Part shown: in pieces, positions 51,726 through 61,469 of the stretch
Layout of the letters: the number at the start of each line of letters is the position of its first letter
Numbering within the stretch: the stretch's first letter is position 1
DNA from: Actinoplanes lutulentus
GTDB taxonomy: Bacteria > Actinomycetota > Actinomycetes > Mycobacteriales > Micromonosporaceae
NCBI RefSeq assembly: GCF_003259845.1
Contig: NZ_QLMJ01000005.1
Span: 62,001 to 126,000 of the forward strand
Direction of reading: 5' to 3'
Length of the DNA stretch: 64,000 nucleotides
Program-made: the position numbers and the translations under genes
Notes under the pieces: generated by a model
Databases searched by the model: none
Told to the model about the DNA's origin: nothing
The model's input: only the letters and a program-made list of their open reading frames with translations

Positions 51726-53357
51726 TCACTCCTGCGGGTAATGCCTCGGGGTGTAGACCGCGGTGGTGCCGTCGCCCCGGGTGACCGCGCGGGTCTGCGA
51801 CGAGCCGATGATCAGCAGGCAGCGCATGTCGACCGTCGCCGGGTCGAGCTCGCCGAGCGTGGTGACCCGGACCGACTCGGCCGGCCCGCCGACGTCCCGG
51901 CCGACCACCACCGGCGTCTGCTCCGCGCGGTGCTCCAGCAGCAGTTTCCGCGCCCGGACCAGCTGTTCGGTACGGGTTTTCGACGCCGGGTTGTAGATCG
52001 CGATCACCAGGTCGGCGCCGGCCGCGGCGTCGAGCCGTTTCTCGATCACCGACCAGGGCTTGAGCCGGTCGGAGAGGGAGAGAATGCAGAAGTCGTGCCC
52101 GAGCGGCGCCCCGGCCCGGCTCGCCACGGCCTGCGCCGCGGTCAGGCCCGGCACGATCCGCACGTCGATGTCGAGCCACTGCGGGTCCTCGGCGACCTCC
52201 AGCACGGCCGCGGCCATCGCGAAGACCCCGGGATCGCCGGAGGAGACGACAGCGACCCGCCGGCCCCGTTTCGCCAGGTCCAGCGCGAACGCGGCCCGCT
52301 CCGCCTCGACCCGGTTGTCGGAGGGATGGCGGCGCTGCCCGGGTTTGGCTGGAACCCGGTCCACATAGGGCCCGTAACCGATCACGTCATCAGCGTCGGC
52401 GAGGACGGCCTGCGCCTCAGGGGTGAGCCAGCCGCTGTGCCCAGGCCCGAGCCCGACAACAGTGACACTCCCGGCATCCCCGGTCGCGGCCCCGGCCTCC
52501 GCCAGAGCCTCCGCTGTCGCCTCCGCCGTGACCTCTGTCGGGGCCTCCGTCTTGCCCATTTCCGATGTGCCGGGCTGGGCGGCCTTCACGCCGAAGGCGG
52601 TCGCGGCCGGGCTCGGTAGCAGGGCCAGCGAGAAGTACGGGACCGTCTCCGGGTCGACGTCGGCCAAGGGCGCTGAGCGCTCCTTGTCGGTGGTGGCGCG
52701 TTCGACGTACCACGCGTCGTCCAGGCGGCCGGCCTTTGCCAAGGCTTCGCGGACGCCGGAGAAGGTGCGGCCCAGCTTCATCACGGCGGCCGAGTCGGTG
52801 GCCGCGAGGCGGGCGGCCAGCTCGTCCGGTCCGAGGGTGCCGGGCAGCACGGTGAGGACCTCGTCGCGTTCCATCAGCGGGCGGCCGAGGACTGCTGACG
52901 CGGCGCTCACCGAGGTCACGCCGGGGACGACAGTGGTGTCGTACCGATCGGCCAGGCGTTTGTGCATGTGCATGTAGGAGCCGTAGAAGAACGGGTCGCC
53001 CTCGGCCAGCACCACCACGTCGCGGCCGGCGTCGAGATGCGCGGCCAGGCGGGCGGCGGCCTCGGCGTAGAACTCGTCGATCGCGCCCTGGTAACCGCCC
53101 GGGTGGTCGGTGCCCTCGGTGGTGACCGGGTAGATCAGCGCTTCCTCGATCTGGCCCTCTCGCAGGTAACCCGCCGCGATCGCCCGCGCGTTGCTGCGGC
53201 CGTGCCGCGCCGCGTGGTACGCGATCACGTCCGCCGCCTCGATGAGCCGTGCAGCTTTCACGGTGACCAATTCGGGGTCACCGGGGCCGAGCCCGACACC
53301 GTAGAGCCGGCCGGGCCGGACGTCGTTCGTCATGCTGGTTTCCGTCTTTTCCGTCAT
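51726..53357 (-). CDS. cobIJ: Fused precorrin-2 C20- / precorrin-3B C17-methyltransferase
   Basis: 543 residues, two SAM-dependent tetrapyrrole methylases in one chain. CobI part about 1-245 (LYGVGLGPGDPELVTVKAAR, VVLAEGDPFFYGSY, PGVTSVSAASA); an Ala/Glu/Thr linker to about 290; CobJ part about 295-543 (VVGLGPGHSGWLTPEA, VVSSGDPGVFAMA, PGLTAAQAVASRAG). It acts before and after CobG in the aerobic cobalamin route. ATG 53357 or ATG 53333. Downstream of cobG and cobH in one unit. Confidence 0.96.
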   Translation of the reverse strand: MTEKTETSMTNDVRPGRLYGVGLGPGDPELVTVKAARLIEAADVIAYHAARHGRSNARAIAAGYLREGQIEEALIYPVTTEGTDHPGGYQGAIDEFYAEAAARLAAHLDAGRDVVVLAEGDPFFYGSYMHMHKRLADRYDTTVVPGVTSVSAASAVLGRPLMERDEVLTVLPGTLGPDELAARLAATDSAAVMKLGRTFSGVREALAKAGRLDDAWYVERATTDKERSAPLADVDPETVPYFSLALLPSPAATAFGVKAAQPGTSEMGKTEAPTEVTAEATAEALAEAGAATGDAGSVTVVGLGPGHSGWLTPEAQAVLADADDVIGYGPYVDRVPAKPGQRRHPSDNRVEAERAAFALDLAKRGRRVAVVSSGDPGVFAMAAAVLEVAEDPQWLDIDVRIVPGLTAAQAVASRAGAPLGHDFCILSLSDRLKPWSVIEKRLDAAAGADLVIAIYNPASKTRTEQLVRARKLLLEHRAEQTPVVVGRDVGGPAESVRVTTLGELDPATVDMRCLLIIGSSQTRAVTRGDGTTAVYTPRHYPQE

Positions 53358-53364
53358 GTGACGC

Positions 53365-53982
53365 TTATTCCGACTCGGACGCGATGGCGTTCACCGCGGC
53401 GGCCGTCATGGCGCTGCCACCCCGCCGGCCGCGAACGATCAGATATTCCAGGCCGGACTCGGCGAGCGCCTCCTTGGACTCCGCCGCGCCGATGAAACCG
53501 ACCGGGATCCCGAGCACGGCGGCCGGCCGGGGCGCGCCCGCCTCGACCATCTCCAGCAGCCGGAACAGCGCGGTCGGCGCGTTGCCGATCGCCACCACTG
53601 CCCCGCCGAGCCGGTCACCCCAGAGGTCCAGGGCGGCCGCGCTGCGGGTGTTACCGATCCGGGCGGCGATCTCCGGAACGGCCGGGTCGCGCAGCGTGCA
53701 GACCACGTCGTTGGCGGCGGGCAGCCGGGCCCGCGTCACCCCGGACGCGACCATGTGGGCGTCGCAGAGGATCGGAGCGCCGTCGAGCAGGGCTTTCCGC
53801 GCGGCGGTCACCACGCCGGGACTGAACCGGACGTCCTCCACGAGGTCGACCATCCCGCAGGCGTGAATCATGCGAACCACCACACGAGCCACATCGGCCG
53901 GCAACCCACCGAGATCCGCCTCGGCCCGGATCGTGGCGAACGACCGCCGATAGATCTCAGCGCCGTCGCGCACGTACTCCAT
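53365..53982 (-). CDS. cobH: Precorrin-8X methylmutase
   Basis: 205 residues, full length. It moves the C11 methyl to C12, giving hydrogenobyrinate. Seen: the conserved [20 protein letters not shown] block with the catalytic His, and [16 protein letters not shown] shares bases with the cobG stop (TGATG), with AGGAGAG upstream, so translation is coupled. Confidence 0.96.
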   Translation of the reverse strand: MEYVRDGAEIYRRSFATIRAEADLGGLPADVARVVVRMIHACGMVDLVEDVRFSPGVVTAARKALLDGAPILCDAHMVASGVTRARLPAANDVVCTLRDPAVPEIAARIGNTRSAAALDLWGDRLGGAVVAIGNAPTALFRLLEMVEAGAPRPAAVLGIPVGFIGAAESKEALAESGLEYLIVRGRRGGSAMTAAAVNAIASESE

Positions 53983-55208
53983 CAGACTCTCCTAGCCTCA
54001 GCCACCAGATCCCCCAGCTGGGAGACGGGTGCGCCTGTCACGTCATGGGTGGTCGCGCCGGAGTGGCCGACCTGGTAGCCCTGTGCGGTCGCCAGCACCA
54101 GCACATGCCGGCCCGCGGGACTGCCGCAGGCTCGGTCGCAGCCGGCCCAGTGGACCGGGAGGCCGTCGGCGAAGCGGGATGTCTCGGTGGCGTCGGCGCG
54201 GACGTCGGCCAGGGATTTCGCGCAGCCCGGGCGGCCCGCGCACGCGGTCACGCCCACCCACGGCGAGTCGGCCTCGGTGGCCAGGCCGGCGCCGGCCAGG
54301 CGATCGGTCCAGCTCGCTGCCGCGTCGCGAGCCAGGTCGGTGACGAGGATGCCCCGCCATGGCGTCACGACCAGCCGCCCGGCCTTTTCCAAAACCTTCA
54401 TGGGTACGCCACCGAGGCGCCCCAGCGGCACCAGAGCACCCGCCGACACGAGCGGGCTGCCGGGCTGATCGAGGACGCCGAGCAGGTCACCCGGATCGAG
54501 GGTGTCGACCGGGGCCGCCGCCGCGACGTCGCCGGCGGTGAGGCCGAGGGCCTGGCTGACCCGCGCGGACACCCGGGCCGGGCCGTCGGCGAGCTCCCGC
54601 AGACGCCAGGCGGTCCCGCTGCCGCGCTCGGTGAGGAACGCGTGCGCCGCCGCGATCAGCGACTCGACCACGCGATCGGCCGGCACTCGCAGCCCGGTGT
54701 CATGACCGGCGAGCCGGATCGTGAACAGCGCATCGACCGGGACCGCTGACACGTCGGCGGCCAGGGGGACGTGACCGATGGCGAACAGGAACTTGCCGGG
54801 CAGGCGGGGCAGCCCGGGATCGCCGAGGATCGCTGCGTCCAGGCTCCGGGTCAGCGCGCGGATCCTCGGATCGGCCAGTGGGGGCGCCGCTATATTCCGT
54901 ACCGAATCGTGGGTTGCCGACGGCAGGAGGCCGGCGGCGCGCAAGTGGGTCGCCAAGGTCTCCGCGTCCTCGGCTTTTACGCCTCTGACCTGGAAGTTTG
55001 CCCTGGAGGTCAGCTCCAGGAAGCCGTCGCCGAACCGCTCGGTCAGCTCGCGCAGAGCGCCCAGCTGGACGCCGGTCAGCTCACCCGCGGGCAGCCGGAC
55101 ACGCGCCAGGAGCCCGTCGGCGGCGGCGTGAAGCCGCAGCGCGCCAGGGCAGGCGTCGGTATCGGACTGCCGGAGGGGTGCCACGGCCCGGATACTACGG
55201 GCGGCCAC
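53982..55208 (-). CDS. cobG: Precorrin-3B synthase
   Basis: 408 residues, nitrite/sulfite-reductase-like half repeat: [20 protein letters not shown] near the start, SRANFQVRG, and the Fe4S4/siroheme-type cysteines in [12 protein letters not shown] and [11 protein letters not shown]. It hydroxylates precorrin-3A using O2, the hallmark of the aerobic pathway. GTG 55208; an in-frame GTG at 55184 is possible. No riboswitch precedes it on this strand. Confidence 0.94.
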   Translation of the reverse strand: MAARSIRAVAPLRQSDTDACPGALRLHAAADGLLARVRLPAGELTGVQLGALRELTERFGDGFLELTSRANFQVRGVKAEDAETLATHLRAAGLLPSATHDSVRNIAAPPLADPRIRALTRSLDAAILGDPGLPRLPGKFLFAIGHVPLAADVSAVPVDALFTIRLAGHDTGLRVPADRVVESLIAAAHAFLTERGSGTAWRLRELADGPARVSARVSQALGLTAGDVAAAAPVDTLDPGDLLGVLDQPGSPLVSAGALVPLGRLGGVPMKVLEKAGRLVVTPWRGILVTDLARDAAASWTDRLAGAGLATEADSPWVGVTACAGRPGCAKSLADVRADATETSRFADGLPVHWAGCDRACGSPAGRHVLVLATAQGYQVGHSGATTHDVTGAPVSQLGDLVAEARRV

Positions 55209-55261
55209 CGACAGGTTCGCAGCCTCGGGTCAGGAGAGTCACAGCCGGGCCTCGCCTTGAC

Positions 55262-55405
55262 GTCCAGTAACGTGACGCGGAAAGGTGAAAGTTCACCAGC
55301 GGCGACGCCGCGGAGGAAGCCGGTGCGAGTCCGGCGCGGTCCCGCCACTGTCACCGGGTTTGTCCACCCGGGAGCCAGGAACTCCGGTCGCTGCGATCTC
55401 AACTA
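55262..55405 (+). ncRNA. Cobalamin (B12) riboswitch upstream of cobN
   Basis: The B12 box is complete: GGAAGCCGGTGCGAGTCCGG from 55315 followed by GCGGTCCCGCCACTGT (to about 55352), with the flanking GGTGAAAGTTCACC-type stems and GAGCCAGGAACTCC 3' arm of the aptamer. Downstream, CCCGGGGCGCGGACCCCGAGGGG can form alternative stems over the cobN ribosome site (GGGGAG at about 55424), pointing to translational repression by adenosylcobalamin. Ends are approximate. Confidence 0.93.
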
Positions 55406-55438
55406 CCCGGGGCGCGGACCCCGAGGGGAGCGCATCGC

Positions 55439-58400
55439 GTGTTTCTGCTGCTGTCGACGTCCGACACCGACCTGCTCAGCGCCCGGGCCAGTGGCTCGCA
55501 GTGGCGGCTGGGCAACCCGGCCCGGACCCAGGTCTCCGATCTGCCCGCGCTCCTCGACGGCGTCGACCTGGTCGTGGTCCGCATCCTCGGCGGTCGCCGT
55601 GCCTGGGAGGAGGGGCTGGACGCGCTGCTCGCCGGCAGTGTCCCGGTCCTGGTCCTCGGCGGTGAGCAGCTGCCGGACGCGGATCTGATGAAGCTCTCCA
55701 CGGTGCCGGCCGGTGTGGCCGCGGACGCGCACATCTACCTCGCGCAGGGCGGCGGGGAAAACCTCGCCTCGCTGCACGACTTCCTCTCCGACACGGTGCT
55801 GCTGACCGGCAACGGGTTCGCCCCGGCGGTCGAGGCACCGTCCTGGGGTGTGCTGGACCGCGCTTTCACCGAGGGCTCACCGACGGTCGCCGTTCTCTAT
55901 TACCGCGCTCACCACATGGCCGGTAACACCGCGTTCGTCGAGTCGCTCTGCCAGGCGATCGAGGCGAAAGGCGCCCGCGCGCTGCCGATCTTCACGGCCT
56001 CGCTGCGCACCGCGGAGCCGGAGCTGCTGACCGAGCTGCGCAAGGCGGACGCCCTGGTGGTGACGGTGCTGGCGGCCGGCGGCACCAAGCCGGCGAACGC
56101 GGGCGCGGGCGGCGACGACGAGGCGTGGGACGTCGGTGTGCTCGCCGACCTGGACGTTCCGATCCTGCAGGGACTCTGCCTGACCAGCTCGCGGGCGACC
56201 TGGGAGGCGAGTGACGACGGGCTGTCGCCGCTGGACGCGGCCACCCAGGTGGCGATCCCGGAGTTCGACGGCCGGATCATCACGGTGCCGTTCTCGTTCA
56301 AGGAGATCGACCCCGAGGGTCTGTCGGTCTATGTGGCCGACCCGGAGCGGGCGTCGCGGGTGGCCGGGATCGCGGTGGCGCACGCGCGGCTGCGGCACAT
56401 CCCGCCGGCTTCGCGGCGCATCGTTCTCATGCTGTCGGCCTATCCGACGAAGCACTCGCGGATCGGCAACGCGGTCGGTCTGGACACGCCGGCTTCGACG
56501 GTCGCGCTGCTGGCCGCTCTGTCCGCGTCTGGCTACCGCATCGGGGATTTCGGGAACTATGACGGCGACGGGCTGATCCATGCGCTGATCGCCGCTGGTG
56601 GGCAGGATCCCGATTGGCTGACCGAGGAGCAGCTGGCGGGGAATCCAGTTCGCATTTCCGGAATTTCGTATAAATCGTGGTTCGACACGATGCCTTCCGA
56701 CTTCCGGGCGCGCGTCGAAGAGCACTGGGGTCCCGCTCCGGGTGAGCTCTACACCGACAACGGCGACATCGTGCTGGCCGCGCTGCGCGACGAGAACATC
56801 GTGGTCATGGTGCAGCCGCCGCGCGGGTTCGGCGCCAACCCGGTCGCGATCTACCACGACCCGGACCTGCCGCCGTCGCATCACTACCTGGCCGCGTACC
56901 GCTGGGTCGCCGACGAGTTCGGCGCGCACGCCGTGGTGCACGTCGGCAAGCACGGCAACCTGGAGTGGCTGCCCGGCAAGAACGTCGGGATGTCCGCTTC
57001 GGACGGCACCGACGCGGCCCTCGGCGACCTGCCGCTGATCTACCCGTTCCTGGTGAACGACCCGGGCGAGGGCACCCAGGCCAAGCGCCGGGCGCACGCC
57101 ACCCTGGTCGACCACCTGATCCCGCCGATGGCCCGCGCCGAGTCGTACGGTGACATCGCCCGCCTGGAGCAGCTGCTCGACGAGCACGCCAACATCGCGG
57201 CGCTCGACCCGGCGAAACTGCCGGCGATCCGGGCGCAGATCTGGACGCTGATCCAGGCCGCCAAGATGGACCACGACCTCGGGCTGTCCAACCGCCCGGA
57301 CGACGAAGAGTTCGACGACTTCATCATGCACATCGACGGATGGCTGTGTGAGGTCAAGGACGTGCAGATCCGCGACGGGCTGCACATCCTGGGCGCCGCG
57401 CCGGTCGGCGAGGCCCGGATCAACCTGGTGCTGGCGATGCTGCGGGCCCGGCAGATGTGGGCCGGCAAGGTCGCGGCGCTGCCCGGTCTGCGCGAGGCGC
57501 TGGGCCTGGCCGAGGACGCGTCGACCGCCGAGACGGACGCGGTCGAGGATCAGGCACGGGCTCTGATCATCGCGATGGAAGAGCGCGGCTGGCCTGTTTC
57601 CGGCATTGCGGATTTGTCGGAAAATGCGGATGTAATCCGCGTGCTGGAATTCGCGGCCACCGAAATCGTTCCGCGGCTCGCCAAGACCACCGACGAGATC
57701 ACCCACGTGCTGCACGCCCTGAGCGGCGGTTACGTCCCCGCCGGGCCGAGCGGCTCGCCGCTGCGCGGCCTGATCAACGTGCTGCCGACCGGGCGCAACT
57801 TCTACTCCGTCGACCCGAAGGCCATCCCCAGCTCACTGGCCTGGGAGACCGGCCAGGCGATGGCCGACTCGCTGCTGGAACGCTACCGCGCCGACCACGG
57901 CGGCGAGTGGCCGAAATCGATCGGCATCTCGGCCTGGGGCACCAGCGCGATGCGTACGGCCGGCGACGACATCGCCGAGATCCTGGCGCTGATCGGTGTC
58001 CGGCCGGTCTGGGACCCGGCGTCCCGGCGGGTGACCGGGCTGGAGACGATCGCCAGCGAGGAGCTGGGCCGGCCCCGGATCGACGTGACGGTCCGCATCT
58101 CCGGGTTCTTCCGGGACGCGTTCCCGCATGTCGTGGCGATGCTCGACGACGCGTTCGCGATGGTCGCCGCCCTCGACGAGCCGTTGAACAACGTGCGCGA
58201 GCACGCGCTGCGCGACCAGGCCGAGCATGGCGACTGGCGACGGGCCACCATGCGGATCTTCGGTTCCCGGCCGGGCGCGTACGGGGCGGGCATCCTGCCG
58301 CTGATGGACAGCCGGAACTGGCGGGACGACGCCGACCTGGCCGAGGTGTACGCGGTGTGGGGCGGTTTCGCGTACGGGCGGGGGCTCGACGGGGTGCCGG

Positions 58401-58975
58401 CCCGGCCGGACATGGAGAACGCGTACCGGCGGATCGACGTGGCCGCGAAGAACATCGACACCCGCGAGCACGACATCCTCGACTCGGACGACTACTTCCA
58501 GTACCACGGCGGCATGATCGCCACGGTGCGTGCGCTGACCGGTAAGGCTCCGGCCGCGTACATCGGTGACAACACCAACCCGGACCAGGCACGGACCCGC
58601 AGCCTGACCGAGGAGACCGCGCGGATCTTCCGCGCCCGGGTGGTCAACCCGCGCTGGATCGCCGCGATGCGGCGGCACGGTTACAAGGGAGCGTTCGAGT
58701 TGGCCGCGACGGTCGACTACCTCTTCGGGTACGACGCCACGGCCGGCGTGGTGACCGACTGGATGTACGAGCAGCTCGCGGCGAATTACGTGCTCGACCA
58801 GGAGAACCAGAAGTTCATGCGCGAGTCGAACCCGTGGGCGCTGCACGGCATCAGCGAGCGGCTGCTCGAAGCGGCCGAGCGCAAGCTGTGGGAGTCCCCG
58901 GAGCCCTCGACCTTGGCGGCGCTGCAGGAGCTGTACCTGGAGACCGAGGGCGAACTCGAGGACGGCCCGGCTTAG
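55439..58975 (+). CDS. cobN: Cobaltochelatase subunit CobN
   Basis: 1178 residues, full length for the large subunit of ATP-dependent cobaltochelatase, which inserts cobalt into hydrogenobyrinate a,c-diamide. Seen: HVGKHGNLEWLPGKNVGMS, VNDPGEGTQAKRRAHATLVDHL, IGISAWGTSAMRTAGDDIAEIL and MESSNPWALHG-like MRESNPWALHGI near the end, all CobN/BchH features. GTG start with GGGGAG upstream, under the B12 riboswitch. Its stop overlaps that of cobF by 4 bp. CobS/CobT-type partners are not in the window. Confidence 0.97.
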   Translation: MFLLLSTSDTDLLSARASGSQWRLGNPARTQVSDLPALLDGVDLVVVRILGGRRAWEEGLDALLAGSVPVLVLGGEQLPDADLMKLSTVPAGVAADAHIYLAQGGGENLASLHDFLSDTVLLTGNGFAPAVEAPSWGVLDRAFTEGSPTVAVLYYRAHHMAGNTAFVESLCQAIEAKGARALPIFTASLRTAEPELLTELRKADALVVTVLAAGGTKPANAGAGGDDEAWDVGVLADLDVPILQGLCLTSSRATWEASDDGLSPLDAATQVAIPEFDGRIITVPFSFKEIDPEGLSVYVADPERASRVAGIAVAHARLRHIPPASRRIVLMLSAYPTKHSRIGNAVGLDTPASTVALLAALSASGYRIGDFGNYDGDGLIHALIAAGGQDPDWLTEEQLAGNPVRISGISYKSWFDTMPSDFRARVEEHWGPAPGELYTDNGDIVLAALRDENIVVMVQPPRGFGANPVAIYHDPDLPPSHHYLAAYRWVADEFGAHAVVHVGKHGNLEWLPGKNVGMSASDGTDAALGDLPLIYPFLVNDPGEGTQAKRRAHATLVDHLIPPMARAESYGDIARLEQLLDEHANIAALDPAKLPAIRAQIWTLIQAAKMDHDLGLSNRPDDEEFDDFIMHIDGWLCEVKDVQIRDGLHILGAAPVGEARINLVLAMLRARQMWAGKVAALPGLREALGLAEDASTAETDAVEDQARALIIAMEERGWPVSGIADLSENADVIRVLEFAATEIVPRLAKTTDEITHVLHALSGGYVPAGPSGSPLRGLINVLPTGRNFYSVDPKAIPSSLAWETGQAMADSLLERYRADHGGEWPKSIGISAWGTSAMRTAGDDIAEILALIGVRPVWDPASRRVTGLETIASEELGRPRIDVTVRISGFFRDAFPHVVAMLDDAFAMVAALDEPLNNVREHALRDQAEHGDWRRATMRIFGSRPGAYGAGILPLMDSRNWRDDADLAEVYAVWGGFAYGRGLDGVPARPDMENAYRRIDVAAKNIDTREHDILDSDDYFQYHGGMIATVRALTGKAPAAYIGDNTNPDQARTRSLTEETARIFRARVVNPRWIAAMRRHGYKGAFELAATVDYLFGYDATAGVVTDWMYEQLAANYVLDQENQKFMRESNPWALHGISERLLEAAERKLWESPEPSTLAALQELYLETEGELEDGPA

Positions 58976-59727
58976 TCCTGGGTGTTTCGCCGCAGGAGGT
59001 ACGTGTCCATGATCCAGCCGTGGCGCTCACGCGCCGCGGCTCGGGTCTTCAGGATCTCGTCACCGACGTCGGCGACCTTGCCGGAGGCGAGCAGTTCGTC
59101 CTCGGTGCTCACGTAGGCACCCCAGTAGATCTCGGCGTCCGGATGCGCGGTGAACGCCTGCTGCGCGTCGAGCATCACGACCACGTCGTCGACACCCTCC
59201 GGCCAGCCCTCGGCGAGCCGGCGGCCGGTGGTGACCTGATAGGGCTGGCCGACCCGGTTCAGCCCGATCCGGTGTTTCGCCGCGAGGGCCGAGACGCTGC
59301 TGATGCCGGGGATCACTTCGTATTCGAAGGTCTGCTCGCCGCGGGCCAGGATCTCGTCGAGGATCGCGATCGTCGAGTCGTAGAGCGACGGGTCGCCCCA
59401 GACCAGGAACGCGCCGATCTCGTCCTCCTTGAGGTTCGCCGCGATCAGCTCCTCGAAGACCAGGGAACGCCGGTACCGCCAGTCGGCAACCGTGCCGGTG
59501 TAGTCGGCCGGGGTGCGGTCACGGTCCGGGTCACGGCCCTCGATGATCCGCTTGTGCGGGTGCGCGTAGGCCCGGATGATGCGTTCCCGCAGGTCGATCA
59601 GGCTCTGCTTGGTCTCGCCCTTGTCGATCAGGAAGAACACGTTGGTCCGGCCGATCGACTTGGCGGCCTGGAGGGTCAGATGGTCCGGGTCGCCGGCGCC
59701 GATCCCGATCACGTAGATCTTCCGCAT
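58972..59727 (-). CDS. cobF: Precorrin-6A synthase (deacetylating)
   Basis: 251 residues. SAM-dependent C1 methylation with loss of acetate in the aerobic pathway. Seen: IYVIGIGAGDPDHLTLQAAK at the N-terminus, FLVWGDPSLYDSTIAIL, EVIPGISSVSALAAKH. ATG start. Convergent with cobN, TAA and TAG sharing bases 58972-58975. Confidence 0.96.
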   Translation of the reverse strand: MRKIYVIGIGAGDPDHLTLQAAKSIGRTNVFFLIDKGETKQSLIDLRERIIRAYAHPHKRIIEGRDPDRDRTPADYTGTVADWRYRRSLVFEELIAANLKEDEIGAFLVWGDPSLYDSTIAILDEILARGEQTFEYEVIPGISSVSALAAKHRIGLNRVGQPYQVTTGRRLAEGWPEGVDDVVVMLDAQQAFTAHPDAEIYWGAYVSTEDELLASGKVADVGDEILKTRAAARERHGWIMDTYLLRRNTQD

Positions 59728-59743
59728 GGGGAGAAAGTCTGCC

Positions 59744-60916
59744 TCAGTCGCTCAGCAGCGGCACCGAGGGGGAGAGGTCACGCCCGATCATCGAGCCCCG
59801 GCGCAGGGCGTCCGCCCCGAAGCGCTCCCGGACCAGGTCCATCGCCGTATCCAAGCGATCCTTATCAGGAATATCCTGAAAAGGTAATTCCATCTGAACA
59901 TTTCCCTCACCGTCAAGATTGCTCACCGCGATCCCGACCAGCGTGAGACCGCGCTCGGCGATCAGTGACTGGTTCTCGTCCAGCAACTCGACGGCTGTCC
60001 GCAGGATCGCTTCCGTCTGCATGGTCGCCTTGAGGAGACTCCGGGATCGGGTCGCCCGGGTGAAGTCGCCGAACCGGAGCCGCAGCGTGACCGTGCGGCC
60101 GGACCGGCGGGCCCGCCGCATCCGCCGGGTGACGCGATCCACCAAAGCCGCCAAGATCGGCACCACGTTGGGGTCGTGCGAGCGCCCCAGCGCGCACTGC
60201 GCCCCGATCGACCCGCGGTGGTGGCCGGTGCTGACCCGGCGAGGGTCCCGGTTGTGGGCGAGCGCGTGCAGGTGCCGGCCGGCGTGCCCGCCGAGCATCG
60301 ACACGAGCGCCGCCTCGCCGATGCGGGCCACGTGCCCGACCGTGTGGATCTGCCGCTCGCGCAGCTTGGCCGCGGTGACCGGGCCGACGCCCCAGAGTTT
60401 CTCCACCGGCAGCGGGTGCAGGAACGCGAGCTCCTCGCCGGGCGGAACAACCAGCAGACCGTCCGGCTTGCCGGCGCCGGACGCCACCTTGGCCAGGAAT
60501 TTCGTGCCGGCCACGCCGACCGTGATGGGCAGCCCGGCCCGCTCGCGCACCTCGGCACGCAGCCGGTGGGCGATCTGCACCGGCGTGCCCCGGATCTTGC
60601 GAAGCCCGTCCACGTCGAGGAACGCCTCGTCGATCGAGATCGGCTCGACGATCGGCGTGGTGTCGTCGAAGATCTCGAAGACCAGGCGGCTGGCTCGTGT
60701 GTAGGCGCTCATCCGCGGCGGGACCACGATCGCGTGCGGGCAGAGCGCCCGGGCCCGGCTCAGCGACATCGGCGTGGTGACCCCGAACGCTTTCGCCTCA
60801 TAGCTCGCCGCGAGCACCACACCCCCGCCGACCAGCACCGGACGGCCTCGCAGCGCGGGGTCGTCGCGTTGCTCGACGGACGCGTAGAAGGAGTCGAGGT
60901 CAGCGTGCAGGATCAC
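59744..60916 (-). CDS. dinB: DNA polymerase IV (Y family)
   Basis: 390 residues. Error-prone translesion polymerase: HADLDSFYASVEQ (first catalytic Asp), SYEAKAFGV, SIDEAFLD (catalytic Asp-Glu), GVGPVTAAKLRE helix-hairpin-helix, little-finger domain to about 345; a C-terminal QMELPF beta-clamp-binding-type motif lies near 347. GTG start. A near-consensus LexA site overlaps the promoter. Confidence 0.95.
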   Translation of the reverse strand: MILHADLDSFYASVEQRDDPALRGRPVLVGGGVVLAASYEAKAFGVTTPMSLSRARALCPHAIVVPPRMSAYTRASRLVFEIFDDTTPIVEPISIDEAFLDVDGLRKIRGTPVQIAHRLRAEVRERAGLPITVGVAGTKFLAKVASGAGKPDGLLVVPPGEELAFLHPLPVEKLWGVGPVTAAKLRERQIHTVGHVARIGEAALVSMLGGHAGRHLHALAHNRDPRRVSTGHHRGSIGAQCALGRSHDPNVVPILAALVDRVTRRMRRARRSGRTVTLRLRFGDFTRATRSRSLLKATMQTEAILRTAVELLDENQSLIAERGLTLVGIAVSNLDGEGNVQMELPFQDIPDKDRLDTAMDLVRERFGADALRRGSMIGRDLSPSVPLLSD

Positions 60917-60928
60917 ATTCGCAGCATA

Positions 60929-60940
60929 GTACGTATGTTC
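60929..60940. promoter_or_regulatory. Candidate LexA (SOS) box before dinB
   Basis: GTACGTATGTTC (minus strand GAACATACGTAC) differs by one base from GAAC-N4-GTTC, the actinobacterial SOS box core. It lies 13-24 bp before the dinB GTG and overlaps TACTAT, a likely -10 on the minus strand. Confidence 0.55.
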
Positions 60941-61069
60941 TAATCGTGGCGACCGACACGATAACTGGTAGCGGCCGGTTGGCCTGAGTAATTTGAGGGA
61001 ATCCCGAGGCGAGATTCTCGGTTCCTAGAGTTGAGTCACCCAAGCTCAAGCCTTGAAGGGCCACCAGTC

Positions 61070-61420
61070 ATGTTGCTCAGCAGTCCGACCGTGCGCGACC
61101 TCTCGCGCCTCACCGCCCGGGTCTTCGCGGCCCGTGAGTCCGGTGCCAGGCTCGACGCGTACCGCCGGGACCACGACTTCTTCATCGACATCGACCTGCC
61201 CGGGACCGACCCCGTCGCGATCGACATCACTGTCGACAGCGAGGTGCTGACCGTCCGCGCCGAGCGTAAGAGCGATGGCACGGCGGCTGCGGGGGGCAAC
61301 TCCCGCGAGATCCCGCTCGCGGCGTTGCTGGATGTCGACCGGCTGGAGGCGCGCTGTGCCAACGGTGTGCTGACGCTGCTGATCCCGGTCGTGGCGCAGC
61401 GGGAGCTGGCCGGCGTCTGA
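61070..61420 (+). CDS. Small Hsp20-family chaperone-like protein
   Basis: 116 residues. A reduced alpha-crystallin domain: FFIDIDLPGTDPVAIDITV, EVLTVRAERK, then a GVLTLLIPV strand (usual GVLTVTIP). N- and C-terminal arms are short. Holdase function is expected. ATG 61070 follows GAAGGG; the frame is open to a TTG at 61031, but a leader there is unlikely. Confidence 0.87.
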   Translation: MLLSSPTVRDLSRLTARVFAARESGARLDAYRRDHDFFIDIDLPGTDPVAIDITVDSEVLTVRAERKSDGTAAAGGNSREIPLAALLDVDRLEARCANGVLTLLIPVVAQRELAGV

Positions 61421-61442
61421 GAAGCCGTCTGAGAAGCCGTTC

Positions 61443-61469
61443 GAGGAGCCGCTTTCCCAGCGGCTCCTC
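61443..61469. terminator. Bidirectional hairpin terminator
   Basis: GAGGAGCCGCT (61443-61453) and AGCGGCTCCTC (61459-61469) form a perfect 11-bp stem with a 5-nt loop between the convergent Hsp20 and CBM6 genes; the right arm overlaps the CBM6 stop codon. GTCTGAGAAGCC is duplicated just before it. Confidence 0.85.
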
